A DNA stretch of 64,000 nt from Clostridia bacterium. GTDB taxonomy: Bacteria > Bacillota > Clostridia > Christensenellales > Aristaeellaceae. This document shows positions 40,471 through 48,248 of the stretch, piece by piece (position 1 is the stretch's first letter; every line of letters begins with the position of its first letter). The notes below the pieces were generated by a model, which worked only from the letters and a program-made list of their open reading frames with translations, searched no databases and was not told where the DNA came from. Made by a program: the position numbers and the translations under genes. The stretch covers positions 29,279 through 93,278 of the forward strand of contig JAFYOR010000022.1 in the NCBI GenBank assembly GCA_017547805.1, read 5' to 3'.

Positions 40471-40510
40471 CATTCACATATAACCCTTTAAAACAAAAGG
40501 AGCGATTCTT

Positions 40511-41710
40511 ATGAAGAATTTTGTCTTTATCTCTCCGAACTTCCCGACCAACTACTGGAAGTTCTGCGCCGAGCTCAAGAAGAACGGTATGAACGTGCTG
40601 GGCATCGGCGACTGCCCGTATGACCAGCTGATGCCGGAGCTGCAGGCCTCCCTCAACGAGTACTACAAGGTTTCCTCCCTTGAAAACTATGACGAGGTCT
40701 TCCGCGCCGTCGCGTTCTTCACCTTCAAGCACGGCAAGATCGACTGGCTGGAGAGCAACAACGAGTACTGGCTGGAGAAGGACGCTGACCTGCGCACGGC
40801 CTTCCACATCACCACCGGCTTCCAGGCCAGCGACATGGAAGCGGTCAAGTACAAGTCCGCGATGAAGGCGTACTACGCCAAGGCCGGCATCAAGACCGCC
40901 CGCTATCACCTCGTCCACGACTACGCCGGCTGCAAGGCGTTCATCGCCGAGGTCGGCTACCCGGTCATCGTCAAGCCCGACAACGGCGTGGGCGCGTCCA
41001 GCACCTACAAGCTCAAGACCGATGCGGACGTGGATTACTTCTTCGCCACCAAGGACAATTCCGTCCTGTACATCATGGAGGAGTTCGTCAACGGCACCGT
41101 CCACACCTACGACGCGATCATCGACTCCCATGGCCAGCCGCTCTTTGAAACCGGCAACGTGACCATGGACTCCATCATGGACACCGTCAACACCAACGGC
41201 AACTCCTGCTACTACATCGAGCAGCGTCTGCCGGACGCCATGCGCGAGGTCGGCCGCAAGACCGTCGAGGCCTTCGGCGTCAAGAGCCGCTTTGTCCACC
41301 TTGAGTTCTTCGTCCTCAACGATGACCAGCCGGCGCTGGGCAAAAAGGGCGACATCCTCGGCCTGGAGGTCAACATGCGTCCCTCCGGCGGCTGGAGCGC
41401 GGACATGTTCAACTTCGCCAACTCCTGCGACGTGTACAAGATCTGGGCGGACATGATCTGCTTTGACAAGCGCACCACCAACGACGCCGGCGCGGAGCAC
41501 TTCTTCTGCTGCTACTGCGGCCGCCGCGACGGCAAGAACTTCGTCATGGACCACAACGCGATCATGGCCAAGTACGGCTCCCGCATCAAGATGGCCCAGC
41601 GCGTCCCGAAGGCGCTCTCCGGCGCGATGGCGGACATGATGTACATGTGCAACTGCGCCTCCGAGGAGGAGAAGCAGGAGTTCTACACCAGCGTGCTGGC
41701 TGAGTACTGA
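40511..41710 (+). CDS. ATP-grasp domain carboxylate-amine/thiol ligase-like protein
   Basis: 399 residues. N-terminal pre-ATP-grasp domain (MKNFVFISPNFPTNYWKFCA), then an ATP-grasp fold: YKSAMKAYYAKAGIKTARYH near 118, VIVKPDNGVGASSTYKL near 155 (ATP Lys and Gly loop), YIMEEFVNGTVHTYDAII near 190 and metal ligands in FVHLEFFV and GLEVNMRPSGGW near 260-300. Such enzymes ligate a carboxylate to an amine or thiol. Strong C-ending codon bias, as in the preceding esterase. AAAAGGAG before the ATG. The two substrates cannot be predicted. Confidence 0.88.
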   Translation: MKNFVFISPNFPTNYWKFCAELKKNGMNVLGIGDCPYDQLMPELQASLNEYYKVSSLENYDEVFRAVAFFTFKHGKIDWLESNNEYWLEKDADLRTAFHITTGFQASDMEAVKYKSAMKAYYAKAGIKTARYHLVHDYAGCKAFIAEVGYPVIVKPDNGVGASSTYKLKTDADVDYFFATKDNSVLYIMEEFVNGTVHTYDAIIDSHGQPLFETGNVTMDSIMDTVNTNGNSCYYIEQRLPDAMREVGRKTVEAFGVKSRFVHLEFFVLNDDQPALGKKGDILGLEVNMRPSGGWSADMFNFANSCDVYKIWADMICFDKRTTNDAGAEHFFCCYCGRRDGKNFVMDHNAIMAKYGSRIKMAQRVPKALSGAMADMMYMCNCASEEEKQEFYTSVLAEY

Positions 41711-41798
41711 TTGCCTGCGGCGAGGCTTTATTGCTTCGCTCCGGCTTAAATCCATATCGTTCAGGCAAAAGGCCCGCCGATACTGCAAAGCATAATTT

Positions 41799-41834
41799 AA
41801 CAGCGCTCCGAGCACTCGGAGCGCTGTTTTGTTT
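41799..41834 (+). terminator. Terminator of the esterase/ATP-grasp operon
   Basis: AACAGCGCTCCGAG / CTCGGAGCGCTGTT, 14-base perfect arms, then TTGTTTC. Confidence 0.9.
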
Positions 41835-41864
41835 CAGTCGTCAAATTGGAATGGGCTTACTCGA

Positions 41865-41981
41865 TTATTTGCTTTTGAGATACTTGATACAAGCGAGAAT
41901 AACCAACATAACTGCAGCAAATTCTGCAATTTCCTTTCCATAGAGAAGAATCATTACCAGAACCGTTTCTACACTTGCCAC
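41865..41981 (-). CDS. Small single-span membrane protein (38 residues)
   Basis: GTG start at 41981 with AAGGAGG six bases upstream and a TAA stop at 41867-41865. The product starts with ASVETVLVMILLYGKEIAEF and continues with a hydrophobic core AAVMLVILACIKYL and a basic end KSK: one membrane helix with a lysine-rich tail. Low GC. The overlapping cysteine-rich frame on the same strand has no ribosome site. It is followed by the convergent terminator of the ATP-grasp operon. Function unknown; such small proteins often modulate a membrane partner. Confidence 0.6.
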   Translation of the reverse strand: MASVETVLVMILLYGKEIAEFAAVMLVILACIKYLKSK

Positions 41982-42066
41982 ATTGAACCTCCTTCGTCGA
42001 ATTCAGGTTATCCGGACATATCGAACAGCCGAAGCGCTGGCTTTTGTTTTGCAAAACGGAAATGAT

Positions 42067-42501
42067 TCAGCGGCTCCATTCACATTGATAGCGGACAACG
42101 GTTTCGCCATCATAGGTTTGCGATACCGCTGCAACGCGAAAACCATTCTTCCGATAAAACCCAACGGCATCCCGATCGGTTTGGGCATATACAGAAATCA
42201 AACCGAAATCATTGACCACTTGATTGATCATATACGAACCAATCCCTTTGCTGCGAACAGCCGCATCCACCGCAATGCCTGTAATCTCGATTTTCTTCTG
42301 GTCCACAAAAGTAACAACGATCATCCCCACAATACTGCCTTGGCAGAAGCACGCGAAGATTCTTACGGAATGATCGCTTAAGAACTGATCTGTCTTCCTG
42401 CTGAACTTTTCTTCAGTCGGCATAAACATGCAGTGCTTATAAATCCCGTATGCCTGACAAATCTCATCCTTTTGCGTGAATTCTATCAGTTTCAGTTCCA
42501 T
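42067..42501 (-). CDS. GNAT-family N-acetyltransferase
   Basis: 144 residues. GNAT fold: IEITGIAVDAAVRSKGIGSY (motif A, acetyl-CoA loop RSKGIGSY) near 70-90 and QTDRDAVGFYRKNGF (motif B) near 107-121. The acceptor is unknown. The ribosome site is weak, but the start 25 bases after the preceding acetyltransferase gene suggests coupling. The gene is AT-richer than its surroundings, a hint of recent arrival. Longer in-frame starts would overlap the upstream gene out of frame and are rejected. Confidence 0.8.
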   Translation of the reverse strand: MELKLIEFTQKDEICQAYGIYKHCMFMPTEEKFSRKTDQFLSDHSVRIFACFCQGSIVGMIVVTFVDQKKIEITGIAVDAAVRSKGIGSYMINQVVNDFGLISVYAQTDRDAVGFYRKNGFRVAAVSQTYDGETVVRYQCEWSR

Positions 42502-42526
42502 CGCTTGCACCTGCACATCCCATCCG

Positions 42527-43012
42527 TCAAGTCGTATGAATCCAGTACCGCTCAATCCATCTCTGACTGCGCGGCTCAAAGACCTTCGATTCATACACGC
42601 CGCCGTTTTTGAGGATCGTCCGCCTGCTCGCCTCGTTTTCCTCATAGCAGCAGACCAGCACGTCTGAAATCCCAAGCTGCCCGCATGCCTCAAGCGCAGC
42701 CTCAAGCATTCTCGTCGCATAGCCCTTGTTCCGCTCGCCCGGGCAGACGCAGTAGCCGATATGCCCGGCGTATTTTTCAAGGAATTCGTTGAAGCGATGC
42801 CGGATCTGAATGACGCCGACGACCTTGTCGTCTTCCTTTCGCACGCAGATATACTGCGTCGTGTCGTCCTCCAGCTGGTCAAGCCAGTCCTGCGTGCTGC
42901 CGAATTTCCTCAGGGAACTGCTCCCGTCCATCGAATCCCCGCTTTTGAGATATTCACGGCGGAATGCCTGAATCTGCCGGTCATATGTCATCGAAGGTTC
43001 AATCAGCTTCAT
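42527..43012 (-). CDS. GNAT-family N-acetyltransferase
   Basis: 161 residues. Motif A HIGYCVCPGERNKGYATRML near 85-103 and the C-terminal NGGVYESKVFEPRSQRWIERYWI match the GNAT group with DUF-like acetyltransferases close to RimJ. GGAGGAACGC before the ATG. The substrate is not known. It is first in a two-gene unit with the 42067 acetyltransferase, although the two are not close relatives. Confidence 0.85.
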   Translation of the reverse strand: MKLIEPSMTYDRQIQAFRREYLKSGDSMDGSSSLRKFGSTQDWLDQLEDDTTQYICVRKEDDKVVGVIQIRHRFNEFLEKYAGHIGYCVCPGERNKGYATRMLEAALEACGQLGISDVLVCCYEENEASRRTILKNGGVYESKVFEPRSQRWIERYWIHTT

Positions 43013-43102
43013 CGTTGCGTTCCTCCGTCCTCTTCAGGTTCCTCCAGCTTCATAATTATACCACATCGCATTTCAGGGGACAACGCTCATCCTCCTTTCA
43101 TA

Positions 43103-43133
43103 GCAAAACGCGGCGCAGATCCCCTGCGCCGCG
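43103..43133 (-). terminator. Terminator of the MFS exporter gene
   Basis: CGCGGCGCAG / CTGCGCCGCG with loop GGGAT on the minus strand, then TTTTGCT. Same AACGCGGCG arm as terminators at 46665 and 47705. Confidence 0.85.
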
Positions 43134-43147
43134 CAACGCTTCCCCGC

Positions 43148-44371
43148 TTACACTTCCCAATTATAGATCGGTTCGACAGCCTTTCTGTTGCGCACGATCA
43201 GCCAGAGCAGGCACGCAAATCCCGCCGCGCTCAGCAGCGCCGCCGCCGCCGGATAGCTCATCACCTCGCCCATCGCGCCTACCAGCAGCTGAATGCCCAT
43301 CGCACTCAAGGACACCAGCACGTCAAACAGGCCGTACACCCGGGCGCGCATATCAGACGGGAGGTACTTCTGCACCGCAGCCTGCCGGATCGCCGCTGTC
43401 TGCGAGCCGAGAAAGCCGCACAAAAAGCGCAGCACAATCATCACCGGATAGGCCATGAAGAGCATCGCGCCGTCGCAAAGCTGATAGATCGCATACACCC
43501 GGACCGTCAGCCAATAGCGCTTGTCTTCCGGAATTCTGAAAAGATAATGCACCGCCGAGCCGATCAGGCGGCCGATCGTCTCCGCCGAGGTCAGCAAACC
43601 GTACATCGCCGTCGTAAGACCGCCCGCCGTCTGGAAATGCGCCATCGCCATGACGCCCACGCCGTTGCCCGACGCGCTTGACAAAGACATGTAGCCGAAA
43701 ATGCTGCGCACGCCCTTTTCCCGCTTCAGGTAACGGAATCCCTCCAGCAGGTCATCCGTGTACTGCCTGATGGACGGCGCTTCCTGCCGCCGCTCATGGC
43801 GGTGATCGATCATGGATTCAAACGCCGAAGCGATCAGCAGAAATACGCCCTCGGCAAGGATCAGCACCTCCACGCCGAATCGGGCATACAAAAGCGCGGC
43901 AAGAGGCGTGACCAGCGTCGTCGCCAGGGGATAGATGACGCCGGAGACGGCGTAGCCCTTCTGCGCAAAGCCTTCCGGGATGAGATCGGGATACAGGCTG
44001 TTATACGCGAGGGAATACACCGAGCCGACGCAGCCCATGACAAAGCTGAAGACCAGATATGCCGCATACACAAACCCGAACCGACGGATATACCAGAGGA
44101 ATGCCAGATACCAAAGCCCGCTGAAAGCATCGAGCCCGACGATGACATGCTTGCTGTTTACCCGGTCGATCACCGGGCCAAGGAGGACCGGCAGCGTCAG
44201 GCCCGGAAGCATCGAGATAGCGCCAAAGACGCCGATGAGCCATGTCGACTGCGTCTCATCAAAGACGACGAGGCTGAGCCCAAGGTTCATCGCCACGCCG
44301 CCGATGGCGCTGATGAGCGTGCCGAGAGTGATGATGGTGAAGTTCTTCGTCCAAAGGGTTTTCTTTTTCAT
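43148..44371 (-). CDS. Major facilitator superfamily exporter
   Basis: 407 residues, 12 membrane helices, in the group related to macrolide/enterobactin exporters: DETQSTWLIGVFGAISMLPG near 35, motif A-like GPVIDRVNSKHVIVGLD near 65 and a long central loop HRHERRQEAPSIRQYTDDLL. ACGGAGG before the ATG at 44371. It lies directly downstream of the XRE/TPR regulator gene and could be controlled by it. Confidence 0.85.
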   Translation of the reverse strand: MKKKTLWTKNFTIITLGTLISAIGGVAMNLGLSLVVFDETQSTWLIGVFGAISMLPGLTLPVLLGPVIDRVNSKHVIVGLDAFSGLWYLAFLWYIRRFGFVYAAYLVFSFVMGCVGSVYSLAYNSLYPDLIPEGFAQKGYAVSGVIYPLATTLVTPLAALLYARFGVEVLILAEGVFLLIASAFESMIDHRHERRQEAPSIRQYTDDLLEGFRYLKREKGVRSIFGYMSLSSASGNGVGVMAMAHFQTAGGLTTAMYGLLTSAETIGRLIGSAVHYLFRIPEDKRYWLTVRVYAIYQLCDGAMLFMAYPVMIVLRFLCGFLGSQTAAIRQAAVQKYLPSDMRARVYGLFDVLVSLSAMGIQLLVGAMGEVMSYPAAAALLSAAGFACLLWLIVRNRKAVEPIYNWEV

Positions 44372-44419
44372 AACGCACCTCCGTGCCGTTTTCTGCAAAT
44401 AGCATAGCACGGAATTTAA

Positions 44420-44469
44420 GCAAAAAGAAAGACCGTTGTTTTGGGAAAGTTCATCTCCAAAACAACGGT
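44420..44469 (-). terminator. Terminator of the XRE/TPR regulator gene
   Basis: ACCGTTGTTTTGG (44432-44444) / CCAAAACAACGGT (44457-44469), followed on the minus strand by CTTTCTTTTTG. Confidence 0.9.
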
Positions 44470-44489
44470 TTAATGCGCCTGAATGAGCA

Positions 44490-45719
44490 TTATTCAGGAA
44501 AGTACCCGATTTCCTCGCTGATGCGCAGCGCCTCCTTATAGCGGCGCTGGCTTTTATAGTATTCAATCAGGTACCGCCCATAAAAGCGCTTATATCCATA
44601 ACCATAAATCCTGCCCGCATCCTCATACAGCGCTCTGGCAGTCTCTTCAAACCCGGGGATTTCTGCATCTTCGTTCGCCAGCATCATCTGCGCAAACACA
44701 AGCATCTTTTCCAGCAGATCCGCGCTGAACGATTCGGGCCACTGCTCCCCCGCGAACGCAGCGCGCGCCAGCGCAAGCTCCGCAAGCCCCTCTTCCCTGC
44801 GGCCAAGGCGCGCATACAAAAGAGCCAGTTTCTGATGCAGCAGCATGTTATAGTATATATCGCTCCTGATTTCCTTTGCTTGCGTCAGTTCCTTCAGCGC
44901 GCTTTCATCCTGACCGATTTCAAGGTATGTTGCGCCAAGGTTATAGCGAATGTAACTGCTCATGTCCTCGCGATAACCGCGGCACAGCGCCAGCGTCCGC
45001 TGAAAATACCGCTGCGCCAGCATGATGTCGCACCGGTTGCAGGCGCATGATCCCAGCAAATAGCTGCTCCAGATCATCGTTGCCGGGTTGCCTTCATACG
45101 CAGCCTGCGAAAAAGCCTGATCCGCCAGCTCGCTGCATTGGCTGTAATGCCCTTGCCGGTAAGCGCAGGCCGCCAGCTTATACGTCGCCAGCGCATACGG
45201 TCTGATCTGCGCCGCCTGCTTGAGAATCCCGTATTCCTCTTCCTGCGTCTGCTGACAATCCGCCTTGACAAGCAGCACCCATTGCTGTTCCGTCGGACTC
45301 AGGCAGGACAAAAACGCCTCGATTTCTGTAAGGCGCTCTCGCATTTCATGAGCATTGTTCACGCTCGCCGAGGACACCAGTTCATACAGCTGCAATCTGA
45401 CCGAAAACTCGCTGCGCAAAAGCCTTTCCCTGTTTTCTTCAAAGAACGCCTTTTGCTCTTCATACGGTTCGCCCGCGTCCATCAGGAAAAGAAACTGGTC
45501 AAGCTGACGCTGCGCCTCCTCTTCCAGTTCGGGATCGCGGACAAAATCGATCCCGAGCGCAGCAAACAGCCGGTCGATAATTTCCTCGCCCGGTTCGGCG
45601 CTGCCGCTTTCGATCTTGCTCAGATAGCTCGCCGCGCAGATGCCCTTACAAAGCCCCTCCTGAGAAAGATTCTGGGCGAGGCGCTCCCTGCGGATGAGAT
45701 AGCCGGTGTATGCGCTCAT
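44490..45719 (-). CDS. XRE-family regulator with tetratricopeptide repeats (Rgg/PlcR-like)
   Basis: 409 residues. N-terminal helix-turn-helix (residues 5-60: RRERLAQNLSQEGLCKGICA, SYLSKIESGSAEPG) and about 330 residues of helical TPR-like repeats (YKLAACAYRQGHYSQCSELA, IRYNLGATYLEIGQDESALK, LHQKLALLYARLGRREEGLA). This architecture is that of RRNPP regulators, which bind short secreted peptides. No signalling peptide gene was found beside it. Start at 45719 with AAAGGA. The likely target is the downstream MFS exporter or the gene itself. Confidence 0.85.
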   Translation of the reverse strand: MSAYTGYLIRRERLAQNLSQEGLCKGICAASYLSKIESGSAEPGEEIIDRLFAALGIDFVRDPELEEEAQRQLDQFLFLMDAGEPYEEQKAFFEENRERLLRSEFSVRLQLYELVSSASVNNAHEMRERLTEIEAFLSCLSPTEQQWVLLVKADCQQTQEEEYGILKQAAQIRPYALATYKLAACAYRQGHYSQCSELADQAFSQAAYEGNPATMIWSSYLLGSCACNRCDIMLAQRYFQRTLALCRGYREDMSSYIRYNLGATYLEIGQDESALKELTQAKEIRSDIYYNMLLHQKLALLYARLGRREEGLAELALARAAFAGEQWPESFSADLLEKMLVFAQMMLANEDAEIPGFEETARALYEDAGRIYGYGYKRFYGRYLIEYYKSQRRYKEALRISEEIGYFPE

Positions 45720-45744
45720 GGGTCTGTTCCTTTCCACAATCGGT

Positions 45745-46185
45745 TCACAGCCTTTTGGCAAAGCAGATGACGCGGTTCATTTCCTCAAAGCCCAGCGCAA
45801 GATGGAAGGCAAGGCTTTCCTCGTTGCTCAGCTCGCAGTCGCTGGCAAACTCGCTGCAGCCCATTTCCCTCGCCCAGTTTTCGCAGGCGGCAAGCAGCGC
45901 TTTCGCCATCCCGCGCCGCTGATGCGCCGGCTCAACAAAGACGCCCTCCAGATAGCCCACCGGGCTGCTTTCCGTTCCCTCCACATAATCATGGCGCAGC
46001 TGGCACTGGGCAAAGCCGACCGCCCTGTCCTCTTCAAACGCCAGAAAGACGGCGCATTCAGGGGTGGCGATCAGCGCTTCAAACTCCTGCGTCATCTCCG
46101 CAGCCGTGTGACTTGTCCACATTTGCACAGCCAGCTTTGCCGCCGCGGGCGCGTCCTCCCGCTTCGAACGAACGATTGCCATCAT
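45745..46185 (-). CDS. AAC(6')-like aminoglycoside N-acetyltransferase
   Basis: 146 residues, the size of the short AAC(6') enzymes. The segment RHDYVEGTESSPVGYLEGVF, then VEPAHQRRGMAKALLAACENWA and MGCSEFASDCELSNEESLAF, HLALGFEEMNRVICF, follows the AAC(6')-Ih/Ig pattern closely from memory. It would transfer acetyl to the 6'-amine of aminoglycosides; some chromosomal members have other amine substrates. GGAGGAAAGC precedes two adjacent ATGs, of which the first is used here. It follows eamA-like by 12 bases. Confidence 0.75.
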   Translation of the reverse strand: MMAIVRSKREDAPAAAKLAVQMWTSHTAAEMTQEFEALIATPECAVFLAFEEDRAVGFAQCQLRHDYVEGTESSPVGYLEGVFVEPAHQRRGMAKALLAACENWAREMGCSEFASDCELSNEESLAFHLALGFEEMNRVICFAKRL

Positions 46186-46197
46186 GCTTTCCTCCGG

Positions 46198-46617
46198 TTA
46201 CAGCACCATAATCAGCGTGCCCGCCGTGATCAGCGCCGCGCCGGCGAAGGACTTCATCGTGAACTGCTCATGCAGGAAGATGAACGCCAGCACCAGCGTG
46301 ATGACGACGCTGAGCTTGTCGATCGGCACGACCTTGCTCGCCTCGCCGATTTGCAGTGCGCGATAATAGCACAGCCACGATGCGCCGGTTGCAAGCCCCG
46401 AAAGGATCAGGAACAGCCAGCTGCGCCGGCTGATGGAAGACAGCCCGCCCTGCGTGTTGGTCAGGAAGACCATTCCCCAGCTCATCAGCAGCACGACCAC
46501 CGTGCGCACCGCCGTAGCAAGGGTCGAATTGACACCCTCAATTCCGATTTTTGCCAGAATGCTCGTCAGCGCGGCAAACACCGCAGACAACAGCGCGAAT
46601 ACAGCCCACATATCCAT
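46198..46617 (-). CDS. EamA-type half-size drug/metabolite transporter
   Basis: 139 residues, five membrane helices, a single EamA domain (most family members have two): LLSAVFAALTSILAKIGIEG, ASWLCYYRALQIGEASKVVP and IFLHEQFTMKSFAGAALITA. Single-domain members act as dimers. Together with the AAC(6')-like gene it forms a possible two-gene export/resistance unit. Confidence 0.85.
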   Translation of the reverse strand: MDMWAVFALLSAVFAALTSILAKIGIEGVNSTLATAVRTVVVLLMSWGMVFLTNTQGGLSSISRRSWLFLILSGLATGASWLCYYRALQIGEASKVVPIDKLSVVITLVLAFIFLHEQFTMKSFAGAALITAGTLIMVL

Positions 46618-46664
46618 TTCTCCTTTGCTTTCTGTTATGATTTTCCATTATATCACAGCGCAGG

Positions 46665-46692
46665 AAAAAAGAAAACGCGGCGTATCGCCGCG
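46665..46692 (-). terminator. Terminator of the HEAT-like gene
   Basis: CGCGGCG, loop ATA, CGCCGCG on the minus strand, then TTTTCTTTTTT. Confidence 0.9.
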
Positions 46693-46706
46693 TCGCGTAT
46701 CGGGAT

Positions 46707-47141
46707 TCACTCAGTCAGCAATCTTTCAGTTTCTTTCATGTCCTTTGCAATCAGCGGACGCATACTGTCTTTGTACTTCGACAAATTAGCGCCATGAAAA
46801 CAGGCGCATATTCTTGAAATGTATTGTGGTTTTGCCTTGCCTATCTGTGCAAGAGCCTGAATGCACTGTCTGGCAGTAATCGGTTTTTCGTCCGTGACAT
46901 GAGCAAGATAATCATCAAGAATTGTATCGAAACGGTTTTCATCATCCCACCGCGCATTGGCGGCAAGAATATACAACACCCGGTTTCTTACCAATGACTT
47001 TGGATGGTTAAGCAAGGACGCAAAGGCATCAAAGTATTCATACCATTTATCGGTATCCTGACTCTCGGAGATGATTTGATCCGCAAAGGCACACGCATAT
47101 TGATCCTCTTTTGATGTCAGTTTTGCGATGATTTCCTGCAC
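46707..47141 (-). CDS. Small HEAT-repeat-like helical protein
   Basis: 144 residues, all-helical, with alternating short helices (YEYFDAFASLLNHPKSLVRN, ITARQCIQALAQIGKAKPQY) typical of ARM/HEAT folds. Database names for relatives such as SufBD protein are not informative. GTG start at 47141 with GGAGG 13 bases upstream. AT-rich compared with flanks. It presumably binds another protein; function unknown. Confidence 0.65.
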   Translation of the reverse strand: MQEIIAKLTSKEDQYACAFADQIISESQDTDKWYEYFDAFASLLNHPKSLVRNRVLYILAANARWDDENRFDTILDDYLAHVTDEKPITARQCIQALAQIGKAKPQYISRICACFHGANLSKYKDSMRPLIAKDMKETERLLTE

Positions 47142-47168
47142 GGCAACTCGCCTCCAAATTGGAATTTG

Positions 47169-47618
47169 TTAATCCAAGACTTTTTGGTAGTAAGCAAATT
47201 CCTCGTCCCGTTTCACTTCACGATAACCCAGCTTTGTATAAAAAGCATTCGTTCTTTCATTCCAAAGCGGTGTATCAAGTTCAATTTTCCTGATGCCGGG
47301 ATAGAAGGTTTCTACCATTTTCATCAAGGAAAGACCATACCCCTTCCGATGGTGGACTGGGGCAATAAATATTCTGCCAATGTACAATGTTTCACTGTCT
47401 TTGTCCAAAAAGCAAATTGCGCCGCCAACGATTTTTCCATCTATGACTGCCTGTAGCAAATGTCCTTCGTTTTTCATCTGAATGTGCCATGGAATGGAAT
47501 CATAATCAGGAGGTGCATCCGGTTCGGAAGCACCAATACGAATATCGCTATCAAACGCAGCCTTTGATATAGCCACAATTCTTTCGATATGTTTCAATTC
47601 TGCATTTTCTAATGTCAT
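47169..47618 (-). CDS. GNAT-family N-acetyltransferase
   Basis: 149 residues. Motif A LYIGRIFIAPVHHRKGYGLS near 79-98 and WNERTNAFYTKLGYREVKRD near 119-138. It precedes the HEAT-like gene by 27 bases. Low GC, like that gene. The substrate is unknown. Confidence 0.85.
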   Translation of the reverse strand: MTLENAELKHIERIVAISKAAFDSDIRIGASEPDAPPDYDSIPWHIQMKNEGHLLQAVIDGKIVGGAICFLDKDSETLYIGRIFIAPVHHRKGYGLSLMKMVETFYPGIRKIELDTPLWNERTNAFYTKLGYREVKRDEEFAYYQKVLD

Positions 47619-47704
47619 AAAATCATATCCTCGTCAAATTCAAGTTTATCAATACGGTTTCATTATATCACGCATCATTCAGGCTCACAATCTCAATGCT
47701 TTGT

Positions 47705-47741
47705 AAAAAAGAAAACGCGGCGCAGAAGTCTGCGTCGCGTT
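47705..47741 (-). terminator. Terminator of the obgE-yhbY operon
   Basis: AACGCGACGCAG / CTGCGCCGCGTT on the minus strand, then TTCTTTTTTAC. Confidence 0.9.
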
Positions 47742-47749
47742 GATGCCGC

Positions 47750-48040
47750 TTAGAACGGAAGCGTAATCTTGGGATCCTTCTCGCGGGCGCGATAGATCAC
47801 GAAACGATTGCCGATGCACTGCACCGGTTCGGCGTTCGCGCCTTCGCAAAGCTCGGTGATCGCCTCGCGGGCGGAAAGCGGGCAGTTCTGCAGAACCGTG
47901 CCCTTGATCAGCTCGCGCGCCTCAAGGGCGTCAGAAAGCTGCTTGATCATGTTCTCGTTCACGCCGTCCTTGCCGACGTGGATGATCGGCTCCATCGTAT
48001 TGGCCAATCCGCGCAGATACGCGCGCTGTTTGCTCGTCAT
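47750..48040 (-). CDS. yhbY: RNA-binding protein, YhbY/CRM domain
   Basis: 96 residues, one CRM domain: TSKQRAYLRGLANTMEPIIH at the N-terminus and the GKDGVNENM (GxxG-like) loop near 23-31. It binds pre-50S ribosomal particles. Start at 48040 with GAAAGGAAAC. In Firmicutes it often follows obgE, as here, but the two are separated by 208 bases of repeats. Confidence 0.93.
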   Translation of the reverse strand: MTSKQRAYLRGLANTMEPIIHVGKDGVNENMIKQLSDALEARELIKGTVLQNCPLSAREAITELCEGANAEPVQCIGNRFVIYRAREKDPKITLPF

Positions 48041-48054
48041 ATGTTTCCTTTCTC

Positions 48055-48121
48055 GGGGCTGCCGCCCCAAACCCCGCCTGAGGGATTTCATCCCTCAGAC
48101 TCCCTTCATCGCTTCGCGAAG
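48055..48121 (-). repeat. Family A hairpin repeat in the obgE-yhbY gap
   Basis: GGGGCTGCCGCCCC, then CTGAGGGATTTCATCCCTCAG, then TCGCTTCGCGAAG. It starts right next to the yhbY ribosome site, so in the transcript the last hairpin could affect yhbY translation. Confidence 0.7.
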
Positions 48122-48220
48122 GGATAAGATATCTGAATATATGCGCTTGCAAGGGCCTGTTGCCCGAAGCAAGCATGGCTCCGCTCGCGTGTGCCACGCC
48201 CACAGTCCCCGCAAACCTGC

Positions 48221-48248
48221 GGCGGAAGTGGGTGCGGGCACAGCCCGC
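48221..48248 (-). repeat. Stop-abutting palindrome (family B) after obgE
   Basis: On the minus strand the obgE TAA is followed with no gap by GCGGGCTGTGCCCGC (48248-48234) and ACCCACTTCCGC. Confidence 0.85.

Noticed and set aside
41857-42054. 65-residue cysteine-rich frame on the minus strand
   Set aside because: No ribosome site; the overlapping 38-residue frame has a perfect AAGGAGG and a coherent membrane-protein product.
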